Below, piece by piece: positions 8,042 through 14,956 of a stretch of 17,914 bases of DNA. Within the stretch, counting starts at the first letter, position 1, and each line of letters begins with the position of its first letter. A model generated the notes under the pieces. It saw only the letters and a program-made list of their open reading frames with translations. It did no database searches and was not told the origin of the DNA. This DNA comes from Pseudomonadota bacterium (lineage in GTDB: Bacteria > Pseudomonadota > Alphaproteobacteria > Rhizobiales > Xanthobacteraceae): contig JAEWHT010000384.1 of NCBI GenBank assembly GCA_023387695.1, forward strand, positions 1 through 17,914, given 5' to 3'. The position numbers and the translations under genes are program-made.

Positions 8042-8704
8042 ATGTCCCGGCCGCGCATTCTCGTTATCAATCCGAACTCCAACCCTGCGGTCACACGCGG
8101 GCTGGAGGAAGCGTTGAAGCCACTCGGCTTCGAAGGCGGTCCCGAACTGGTCTGCCAGTCGCTGGCCGAGGGGCCGTTCGGCATTGAAAGCCAGGCCGAT
8201 GTCGATGGCGTCGCCATGCCGCTGCGAAAGCTTGTCGAAGGAGACAACAGCTCGGCCGCCTTCGTCATCGCCTGCTACAGCGATCCCGGGCTTCAGGTCT
8301 GTCGCGAAGGAACGAACCGACCAGTGTTCGGCATCGCCGAGTGTGGCGTGCTGACGGCGCTGGCCCGCGCCGAGACGTTTGGTGTGATCGCGATCGCGCA
8401 GCGCCCGATCCCGCGCCACATGCGCTACTTGCGTCAGATGGGATTGACCGAGCGCCTCGCCGGCGAGCGTCCGCTCAACATGAGCGTTGCGGAAACCGCG
8501 TCCGGTGAAGGCACGCTGGCGAAAATGATCGAGGTTGGTCGCGCATTGCGCGACGACGACGGCGCCCGCGCCATCGTGATGGGCTGCGCCGGCATGGCGC
8601 GCCACCGCCGTCCGCTCGAAGACGCGCTCGGCATTCCCGTGATCGACCCGACACAGGCGGCCGTCACCATGGCGCTGGGTACGGTGCAGTTCTCGGCTCA
8701 CTAG
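8042..8704 (+). CDS. hyuE: Hydantoin racemase (Asp/Glu/hydantoin racemase family)
   Basis: Cofactor-independent racemase of 220 residues that interconverts D- and L-5-substituted hydantoins, letting a stereoselective hydantoinase consume the whole racemate. The N-terminus ILVINPNSNPAVT is a hallmark of this family. The two catalytic cysteines expected from characterised rhizobial hydantoin racemases are present: C78 in IACYSDPG and C182 in MGCAGM. The ATG at 8042 has AGGAAG 8 bases upstream. It is the only plus-strand gene in the window, divergent from the hydantoinase and convergent with the flavin reductase; their two TAG stops share four bases. Related allantoin or aspartate/glutamate racemases are possible, but the neighbours favour hydantoin. 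Confidence 0.93.
   Translation: MSRPRILVINPNSNPAVTRGLEEALKPLGFEGGPELVCQSLAEGPFGIESQADVDGVAMPLRKLVEGDNSSAAFVIACYSDPGLQVCREGTNRPVFGIAECGVLTALARAETFGVIAIAQRPIPRHMRYLRQMGLTERLAGERPLNMSVAETASGEGTLAKMIEVGRALRDDDGARAIVMGCAGMARHRRPLEDALGIPVIDPTQAAVTMALGTVQFSAH
8701..8704. other. Palindromic CTAG shared by two convergent stop codons
   Basis: The plus-strand racemase ends with TAG at 8702-8704 and the minus-strand flavin reductase ends with TAG at 8703-8701. Both stops lie within the palindrome CTAG. There is no space for a terminator between the genes, so transcripts from the two strands are expected to overlap. Confidence 0.9.
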
Positions 8705-9363
8705 GCGTCCTTCAGCTCTTGCGTGCGTGCGAGCCATTGCGCGTGGCTCTCGCGCGACAGCGCAAATGTGTCCCGCTGCGTGGTGTAGAGATTGCCGAAC
8801 ATGCGGCCGATCGGTCGGTAAGCGTCGAGATCGACATACATGCTGGCTTCGTCGACCAGCCCCTCGCGGGCGTGAATCCTGAGCACCTCGCCGATCAGCA
8901 GTTCGCGATCCGGCGAGAAGTTCAGCACGAGATGGCGCCGGCATTCGAGTGCAAAAGGTGCTGCAGCAAGGCGCGGGACCTTCACGTCGACCGACGGAAG
9001 CGTCGCCAGCCTGGTCGCCGCGACCTCGCTGTCGCCGGAGGGGAAATCGACTGCGCAATCGTTCATCGCTCCAGACAATGCCTCGTCCACCATGTGAACG
9101 ACGAACTCACCGTCACGATGGATGTTGCGGGTCGTGTCCTTCGGCGAGTGATCCGGCTTGTGCTGGAGCCCGAGCACGATCAGCGCAGGTCTCTCCGAGA
9201 AGACATTGAAGAAGCTGAACGGCGCGGCGTTGACCGCACCATTCTCATTCAGCGTCGTCACCAACGCGATCGGCCGCGGTACGATCACGCCGCAGAGCAG
9301 CTTGTAACGATCGCGCGGATCGAGCTCGTGTAAGGATATGCCCTTGCCCGCCATCGGCGTCAC
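8701..9363 (-). CDS. Flavin reductase-like FMN-binding protein (DIM6/NTAB family)
   Basis: About 220 residues, a split-barrel flavin-binding protein. Family signatures are VPRPIALVTT at 28-37, NAAPFSFFN at 45-53 and DTTRNI at 76-81, numbered from the GTG at 9363. Relatives reduce FMN or FAD with NAD(P)H and supply reduced flavin to a partner oxygenase, or bind flavin for unknown roles. It overlaps the carbamoylase stop by four bases (GTGA). The start is ambiguous: GGAG is only 2 bases from the GTG and 11 bases from an in-frame ATG at 9354. No two-component oxygenase is in the window; the flavoprotein at 3341-4777 has its own NAD(P) domain. The partner and role are unknown. Confidence 0.88.
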   Translation of the reverse strand: MTPMAGKGISLHELDPRDRYKLLCGVIVPRPIALVTTLNENGAVNAAPFSFFNVFSERPALIVLGLQHKPDHSPKDTTRNIHRDGEFVVHMVDEALSGAMNDCAVDFPSGDSEVAATRLATLPSVDVKVPRLAAAPFALECRRHLVLNFSPDRELLIGEVLRIHAREGLVDEASMYVDLDAYRPIGRMFGNLYTTQRDTFALSRESHAQWLARTQELKDA

Positions 9364-10292
9364 TTCTCCGGCGGCGGCACCGCGCCGGTGCGGCTTGTAA
9401 TCAGGCCGTAATGCTCGATGCGGCGGTGGCGGGCGAAATCGAAGATCGTGGTCTTGCCGAAGGTGGTGGCGTCGAGGTCGCAGGCGTGGACCAGAACCTC
9501 ATCGCCTTCCGTCTTGGCTTCGGCAACGATCTCGCCGTTGGGATCGACGATCAGGCTGCCGCCGAACAGCGGGTGTCCGTCCTCATTGCCGGCCTTGGCG
9601 ACGGCGACCACCCAGGTCGCGTTCTGATAGGCGCCGGCCTGCACCGAGAGGCGGTTGTGGAACAGCCGCTTCTCGACGCCCTCCTCGCTCTTCTCCGCGT
9701 TAACCGACGGCGTGTTGTAGCCGATCAGTACCATCTCGACGCCCTGCAGACCCATGACGCGATAGGTCTCGGGCCAGCGGCGATCGTTGCAGATCGCCAT
9801 GCCGATGATTCCGCCCAGTTCGCGCCAGACGTTGAAGCCGAGATCGCCCGGCTCGAAATAGCGCTTCTCGAGGTGCTGGTGCGAGCGCTTGGTGTCGTAT
9901 TCGACATGGCCTGGCAGATGGACCTTGCGATATTTGCCGACGATCTTGCCGGATTTGTCAGTCAGGATCGCAGTGTTGAAGTGGTGGCCGTCCGGCGTCA
10001 GCTCGGCATAGCCAAAATTCATCGCCATCTGATGCTGCGCCGCACGCTCGAACAGCGGCTTTGTCGCCGCGTTCGGCATCTCGCGCTCGAACCAGATGTC
10101 AGCCTCGGCGCGATCCTCCGAATACCAGCGCGGGAAAAACGTCGTCAGCGCCAACTCCGGATAGACGATCAGGTCGGCGCCCTTTGTTTTCGCCTCATCC
10201 ATCAGCGCGATCATGCGCTTGACCACGGCCTCGCGGCTGTCGGCCTTCTGGATCGGGCCCATCTGGGCGGCGGCAACGGTGACGATACGCAT
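9360..10292 (-). CDS. hyuC: N-carbamoyl-D-amino acid hydrolase (nitrilase superfamily)
   Basis: Cytoplasmic carbon-nitrogen hydrolase of 310 residues that converts N-carbamoyl-D-amino acids to D-amino acids, CO2 and ammonia. The catalytic triad is E46 (YPELALTTFFPRW), K123 (GKYRKVHLPGH) and C168 (CNDRRWPET). These blocks, together with RYFEPGDLGF and GAYQN, match what I recall of the Agrobacterium D-carbamoylase almost word for word. That makes this assignment better than beta-ureidopropionase, which remains the alternative. An AGGAA site lies about 8 bases before the ATG. The gene follows the CoA ligase after a 100-base gap and runs into the flavin reductase through a GTGA overlap. It completes the pathway begun by the racemase and hydantoinase. 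Confidence 0.93.
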   Translation of the reverse strand: MRIVTVAAAQMGPIQKADSREAVVKRMIALMDEAKTKGADLIVYPELALTTFFPRWYSEDRAEADIWFEREMPNAATKPLFERAAQHQMAMNFGYAELTPDGHHFNTAILTDKSGKIVGKYRKVHLPGHVEYDTKRSHQHLEKRYFEPGDLGFNVWRELGGIIGMAICNDRRWPETYRVMGLQGVEMVLIGYNTPSVNAEKSEEGVEKRLFHNRLSVQAGAYQNATWVVAVAKAGNEDGHPLFGGSLIVDPNGEIVAEAKTEGDEVLVHACDLDATTFGKTTIFDFARHRRIEHYGLITSRTGAVPPPEK

Positions 10293-10392
10293 CAGCGAGT
10301 TCCTGATTTCTTGGCAAAGCTTCCAGCTTCAAGGGGGTATCGGCGCGTGCAGCATAACGCCGTCTTGCGCCGGTTTTCCAGCCAAGCAGTTT
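10293..10392 (-). promoter_or_regulatory. Leader/gap upstream of the carbamoylase gene
   Basis: This is a 100-base non-coding gap between the ligase stop and the carbamoylase start, the largest gap inside the catabolic cluster apart from 3222-3340. It contains a perfect 13-base inverted repeat at 10317-10329 (AAGCT-TCC-AGCTT), about 25 bases before the carbamoylase ATG. A wider pair, CTTGGC at 10310-10315 and GCCAAG at 10381-10386, brackets the gap. I found no convincing sigma-70 or sigma-54 promoter and no hairpin followed by a T-tract in the ligase direction. It may be an operator or leader, but nothing decides this. Confidence 0.35.
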
Positions 10393-12072
10393 TCATGCCG
10401 TTCGCCCCCATTCGGCGTCCTGCAGAAGCCGCCAGTTGATCTTGTTGCTGGCCGTGCGCGGCAAGGCATCGACGAAGACCACCGCGCGCGGCGCCTTGTA
10501 GCTCGCCATCGCTTCACGCGCCCAGCTCACGATCTCGTCCGGCGACGTCGTTGCGCGCGCGTCCTCGTCCAGAACGACGAGCGCCTTGACGGTCTCGCCG
10601 CGGTAGTCGTCCGGCGCCGAGATGATGCAGCATTCCCGGATGGCACGGTTCTGGTACATCGCCGCCTCGACCTCGGCCGGCCACACCTTGAAGCCGCTGA
10701 CATTGATCATCCGCTTCAGACGATCGACCGCGAAAAAATAGCCATCCGCATCGCGATAGCCGAGATCGCCCGTGCGGAGAAATCGCTTGCCAGCGAGTTC
10801 GATGAAGGACTCGGCGGTAGCCTCTGGCCTGTTCCAATAGCCCTGCAGCACCTGCGGACCGTGCACGACGATTTCGCCGACGACATTGTCCTCAAGTTCG
10901 ATCAGGCTCTCGGGATCAATCACCCGCGCGTCGGTCTCATGCACGGCAATGCCGAGGCACTGCCGCTTCGGCGCGGCCATCGGACTGATATGGGTCGGCG
11001 ACATCGTCTCGGTCATGCCGTAGCCCTCGACGAAATCCAGGCCGAAGCGGCTCTTCAGCCGCTCGGCGACCGCGGTTGGCATCGCCGCGCCGCCGCCGGT
11101 CAGTACCTTCAGCTTGGCGAAGCAGCGATCGCGAAACCCCGCGCTTGCGAGCACGTCGACGATCATGGTCGGCGCTGCGTTCCAGAACGTCACGCCATAG
11201 GTCTCGAACAGATCCGGCAACAGGTCCTTGTCCCAGCGCGCCATCAGCAACAGCGTCGCGCCCGCCACCATCGCGGCATTCATCGAACCCTGCATGCCGG
11301 CGACGTGAAACAGCGGCATGAAGCCCGTCATCACGTCGTCGGTGCCCATGCCATACCAGCGCGCCTGCAACACGGCCGTGAATAGCGCGCTGCGATGTGT
11401 GTGCATGCACGCCTTGGGCTTGCCCGTTGTCCCCGACGTGTAGGGGAGGATCATGAGATCGTCCGGCCCTGCACTCATGGCCCTGGGCCGCATCCCTTCG
11501 TTCACGGATAACAGGGAATGCCAGCCCGGTGACAACGGCACTTCCGCCGGTGCTTCAGTCACGCAGGAGGGCAACGTATACGGTGTTCCCTCCGGAATCT
11601 CGTCGCGGTATTGCGCCACAATGGCGTGCGTGACCGCCTGCCCAACGAGCGGGGCGAACACGTCTTTCAACTCGCGGCCGATGATTGCGACCTTGGCGCC
11701 GCTGTCCTCCGCGAGATAGGCGATCTCGGCGGTCTTGTTCATGGGATTGACGGGCACGATCACGGCATCCGCCCGCATCACCGCATAATAAGCGATGACA
11801 TACTGCGGTGAGTTCTGCAGCGCGATCATGACACGATCGCCGCGCTCGACGCCGCAAGCGCCCTGCAAAAAGCCAGCCAACGCATCGACGCGCTCACGTA
11901 GCTCTGCATAGCTCAGCGTCGCCCCATAGAATACCGTCGCCGGGTGCGACGGACGCGCCTCGGCCGCCCGCACCAACGCGTCGTAGAGCGTCCCCTCCGG
12001 CATCGCTAGATGCCAGGGCTCACCCGCCGGCCAGGCCGGCGATCGACGGGACGATGCGTGGTCCGCGTTCAC
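10393..12072 (-). CDS. AMP-forming acyl-CoA ligase (ANL superfamily)
   Basis: Adenylate-forming ligase of 559 residues that would activate a carboxylic acid with ATP and then CoA. All core motifs are present: P-loop YTSGTTGKPK at 211-220, GYGMTE at 350-355, RTGDLG at 433-438, hinge and CoA region RLKRMINVSGFKVWPAEVE at 451-469, and catalytic K544 in TASNKINWR. The layout is that of medium/long-chain fatty or aryl acid CoA ligases; the acid is unknown. The start is a GTG at 12072 with AAGGAG about 5 bases upstream, overlapping the aminotransferase stop (GTGA). It ends the operon that starts with HyuA, which suggests it activates the carbon skeleton left after ring opening and amino-group removal. 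Confidence 0.93.
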   Translation of the reverse strand: MNADHASSRRSPAWPAGEPWHLAMPEGTLYDALVRAAEARPSHPATVFYGATLSYAELRERVDALAGFLQGACGVERGDRVMIALQNSPQYVIAYYAVMRADAVIVPVNPMNKTAEIAYLAEDSGAKVAIIGRELKDVFAPLVGQAVTHAIVAQYRDEIPEGTPYTLPSCVTEAPAEVPLSPGWHSLLSVNEGMRPRAMSAGPDDLMILPYTSGTTGKPKACMHTHRSALFTAVLQARWYGMGTDDVMTGFMPLFHVAGMQGSMNAAMVAGATLLLMARWDKDLLPDLFETYGVTFWNAAPTMIVDVLASAGFRDRCFAKLKVLTGGGAAMPTAVAERLKSRFGLDFVEGYGMTETMSPTHISPMAAPKRQCLGIAVHETDARVIDPESLIELEDNVVGEIVVHGPQVLQGYWNRPEATAESFIELAGKRFLRTGDLGYRDADGYFFAVDRLKRMINVSGFKVWPAEVEAAMYQNRAIRECCIISAPDDYRGETVKALVVLDEDARATTSPDEIVSWAREAMASYKAPRAVVFVDALPRTASNKINWRLLQDAEWGRTA

Positions 12073-13364
12073 CCGTGCTCCTTGTCGGCAATATCCAGAC
12101 CGTGATCGAGCGCATCGAGCAGCAATCCAGCTTCACGCTCGGAGATCACCAGCGGGGGTGCCAGGAACAGCGAGGTCTGCTCGCCACTCGTTCCAATCAC
12201 GGCACCAGCCTCCAGCGCTCGCTCCGCCACGCGCGAGGCAATCGGTACCTCCGTGGTGTCGGCATGCCAGGTGCGCCAGTCCGGGCCATGCAGCTCCACC
12301 GTCCAATGCAGCCCCTGCCCCGCCACGCGCTGCACGCTCGGATGTTTTTGCGCGATCTCTAGCAGGCGACGGATGAATAGCTTCTCGAGCTTTTGGACGT
12401 GCTCCAGAATCTTGTCGTCGGTGACGACTTTCAGATAGGCGCTGACGGCGGCCATGCTGATCGGATGACCGCGCAGCGTGCCGTAATTCTGCCAGCTCGA
12501 TCCCTTGAGACGTTCGACGATGTCCCTCGACACCACGACTGCGGCCACCGCGGCCGCACCACCGCCGAGCGACTTGCCGAGCGTCACAATGTCCGGACGG
12601 CTTTGCGCGCCTTGAAACGCGAACCAACGTCCGGAGCGCCCCGCACCGGTGACGACCTCATCCGCGATCCAGTATGAGCCGGCCTGCCGGGCGTGACGCG
12701 CGACTTCGTCCTGATAGGCGCCATCGTAGTAGATGCCGCCTTGCGTGTAGTCGATGATTGTCGCAGCCGTATCCGACAGCAGACGCGTCGCGTCCGCCAG
12801 ATATTCGCTCGGCGGCGTGTTGTTCGCCGGCCCGCCATAGATCGCGCCATCGGGCGCCGGCAGGATTCGAACAGGTGCCATCGGCGCCGGCAGCTTCGAG
12901 CCGCCCGAATGCACCGCCAAGCCGCCGTGCCATTGCGGCTGCACCGTCATGCTTCGCGACAGGCCGGTGATGCCGTGGTAAGCCCGCTCGCGCGTAGCCA
13001 GCGCCGAGCGCTCCGTCAGCGCCTGGCAGAGCGACAGCGCCATGTCGTTGGCCTCACTGCCACTGATGCAGAAGCGCACCGCGCCGACCCAATCCTCCTC
13101 GCCCTTGAAGGCCGTGGCCATCAGATCATCAGCCGCCTGCTCGCGGCCGACCCAGGTCCAGCCTTCGTTCACGACTGGCGTATCGGCGGCGCGGCGGATT
13201 GCGTCCACCATCGCGGGATGACGATGGCCGAGACCACCGCCGGTGTTGCTGCCGTCGATCAACTTGCGGCCATCCGACAGATGGAAGTAGACCCCCTCGC
13301 CGCCGACCACGGCCATCGGCGCGGCCTCGCCTGCATTCAATCCGGTTCGCAGCAATCTGCTCAT
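12069..13364 (-). CDS. Class III PLP-dependent aminotransferase
   Basis: PLP enzyme of 431 residues in the class III (omega-amino acid/GABA/glutamate-1-semialdehyde) group. SGSEAND at 101-107 binds the PLP phosphate, Y129-H130 stacks on the ring, D235 in IADEVVTGAGRSG is the class III signature, and K264 in TLGKSLGGG is the Schiff-base lysine. The usual E-P-x-x-G segment reads IDYTQGG, which may affect substrate choice. The ATG at 13364 has GAGGGG 6 bases upstream, 11 bases after the HyuB stop; an upstream in-frame ATG at 13415 would run into HyuB. The gene ends in a GTGA overlap with the CoA ligase. Likely substrates are an omega- or beta-amino acid released by HyuAB. A glutamate-1-semialdehyde-type aminomutase is the alternative. 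Confidence 0.9.
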   Translation of the reverse strand: MSRLLRTGLNAGEAAPMAVVGGEGVYFHLSDGRKLIDGSNTGGGLGHRHPAMVDAIRRAADTPVVNEGWTWVGREQAADDLMATAFKGEEDWVGAVRFCISGSEANDMALSLCQALTERSALATRERAYHGITGLSRSMTVQPQWHGGLAVHSGGSKLPAPMAPVRILPAPDGAIYGGPANNTPPSEYLADATRLLSDTAATIIDYTQGGIYYDGAYQDEVARHARQAGSYWIADEVVTGAGRSGRWFAFQGAQSRPDIVTLGKSLGGGAAAVAAVVVSRDIVERLKGSSWQNYGTLRGHPISMAAVSAYLKVVTDDKILEHVQKLEKLFIRRLLEIAQKHPSVQRVAGQGLHWTVELHGPDWRTWHADTTEVPIASRVAERALEAGAVIGTSGEQTSLFLAPPLVISEREAGLLLDALDHGLDIADKEHG

Positions 13365-13375
13365 CGCAGGTCCCC

Positions 13376-14956
13376 TCACTTTCCAGCCGCGGCGCCGTAG
13401 CCGCCGCCACCGCACATCTCGATCGTGACGAGATCGTCTTGCTGCAATACCAGGTTCGATTTGCCGTCGATGGCGACGTCTTCACCCAGTCGGACCAGCG
13501 AGATGCGGCAGGCCTTGCCGGCTTCGCCCCCCTGCAGGCCCCAGGGCGCAATCACCATCCGCTCGATGCAGGTGGTTAGATGCATCGAGGGCGCGAGAAT
13601 GCGATAGGTGCGAACCGAGCCGTCACCGCCCCGATGAGCGCCCGCGCCGCCTGAATTCCAGCGAATGGCCTGCTGCTCGAGCCGGATTGCGTAGTTCGCC
13701 TCGATCACCTCGACCGGCGTGTTGGAGGTGTTGGACAGATGCACCCGCGTCGCCGACATGCCGGCGCGATCGTGCCGCGCACCTTCGCCGCCGCCATGCA
13801 CTTCATAGAGCATCTTCCACGAGCCGTTCTGCCGCGGCTCCGCAAAGAACAGCACGCCCGCAGTGGTCGCGCCGCCGGCCGACAGGCGCTCGGGAATAGT
13901 GTCCTGCATCGCGCGAAAGATCGCATCGACAATGCGCATCGACGTCTCGTGATTGCCGGCCGCGACGGACGCCGTCCAGCCCGGCTCCAGGATGGAGCCC
14001 GGACGTGTGATAATGGTCAGAGGCCGCAGCGCACCCGCATTCTGGTGCATGTCGCGTCCACTCATGATGCGCGCGGCATAGGCGACCGCCGAGCGCGCCA
14101 TGAACGGTGTGGTGTTGCAGAAGTTCGAGACGCGATCGCAGCTTCCGGAAAGGTCGAAGGTCGCCTCGTCGGCACGAATAGTGATTTTGACGTGGATCCG
14201 CGCCGGGTCGTTGTTGACGCTGCCATCGTCCAAAAAGTCCTCGCCCTCGTAGACGCCATCGGGCAGCGCGCGGATCGCCTCGCGCATCTCGATCTCGGAG
14301 AGATCGTGCAGGCGCGACTGCGTCGCCATGAACACCGCCTTGCCGTGCTCGCGGCAGAGCTCGACGATGCGCTTCTCGCCGGCCTTGGTAGCCGCGATCT
14401 GCGCGAGCAGATCACCCTCGCCAGACTCGGCGTCGCGAACGTTGGCCTTGAGCATTTGCACGATCGCCGTATTGAGGCCCGCCGCAGTGGCGATCAGCAC
14501 CGGCGGAATCCGCATCGCCTCCTGGAACGTATCGATGGCTTTGGCAAAATAGCTACCGGGCCACGTGCCGCCGATATCAGGCCAATGCGCGAGGCTGATC
14601 GCGAAGGCCACGATCTCGCCCTCGAAGAAGACCGGACGCACAACCTTGACGTCGTTGAGATGATTGCCGCCGAGCGCGCCGACATTGTAGATCAGGACAT
14701 CGCCGTCGTTCAGGCTCTCGCGCGGCACGACCTTCAGCAACTCGGGAATGGTGTAGGCCATCGCGCCGAGATGGATCGGGATATCACGGCCCTGCCCGAC
14801 CAGGCCGCCGTGACCGTCGGTGATCGCCGAAGACAAATCGCCGGCCTCGCGCAACAACGGCGAGCGCGCCGAGCGCGTCATCACCAGGCTCATTTCCTCG
14901 GCAGCGGCCGACAAGCCGTGTCTTATGACCTCGACGACGAACGGATCGAGCTTCAT
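13376..14956 (-). CDS. hyuB: HyuB: hydantoinase/oxoprolinase subunit B
   Basis: Subunit of an ATP-dependent ring-opening enzyme, 526 residues, the usual size for HyuB. Features typical of the family are MTRSARSPLLREAGDLSSAI near the N-terminus, NHLNDVKVVRPVF, HWPDIGG, the conserved CNTTPF block and the glycine-rich end GGGGYG. With HyuA it would hydrolyse a lactam or imide ring at the cost of ATP; known relatives act on 5-oxoproline, N-methylhydantoin, hydantoins, valerolactam and caprolactam, and some are carboxylases. The ATG at 14956 overlaps the HyuA stop by four bases (ATGA) and has GGAGGG about 5 bases upstream. A longer reading to 15010 lies inside HyuA and is not supported. Substrate specificity cannot be read from sequence. 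Confidence 0.94.
   Translation of the reverse strand: MKLDPFVVEVIRHGLSAAAEEMSLVMTRSARSPLLREAGDLSSAITDGHGGLVGQGRDIPIHLGAMAYTIPELLKVVPRESLNDGDVLIYNVGALGGNHLNDVKVVRPVFFEGEIVAFAISLAHWPDIGGTWPGSYFAKAIDTFQEAMRIPPVLIATAAGLNTAIVQMLKANVRDAESGEGDLLAQIAATKAGEKRIVELCREHGKAVFMATQSRLHDLSEIEMREAIRALPDGVYEGEDFLDDGSVNNDPARIHVKITIRADEATFDLSGSCDRVSNFCNTTPFMARSAVAYAARIMSGRDMHQNAGALRPLTIITRPGSILEPGWTASVAAGNHETSMRIVDAIFRAMQDTIPERLSAGGATTAGVLFFAEPRQNGSWKMLYEVHGGGEGARHDRAGMSATRVHLSNTSNTPVEVIEANYAIRLEQQAIRWNSGGAGAHRGGDGSVRTYRILAPSMHLTTCIERMVIAPWGLQGGEAGKACRISLVRLGEDVAIDGKSNLVLQQDDLVTIEMCGGGGYGAAAGK

Noticed and set aside
7982..9058. Minus-strand open frame of 358 codons overlapping the racemase and flavin reductase
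   Set aside because: It is out of frame with the flavin reductase and antisense to the racemase, both of which carry family signatures.
4774..10292. Reductive pyrimidine degradation pathway (dihydropyrimidinase plus beta-ureidopropionase)
   Set aside because: There is no dihydropyrimidine dehydrogenase, the hydrolase matches D-carbamoylase, and the racemase points to hydantoins. It is kept only as an alternative.
9411..11385. Overlapping plus-strand open frames of 342 and 390 codons opposite the carbamoylase and ligase
   Set aside because: The translations are low-complexity, have no motif and oppose two well-supported genes.
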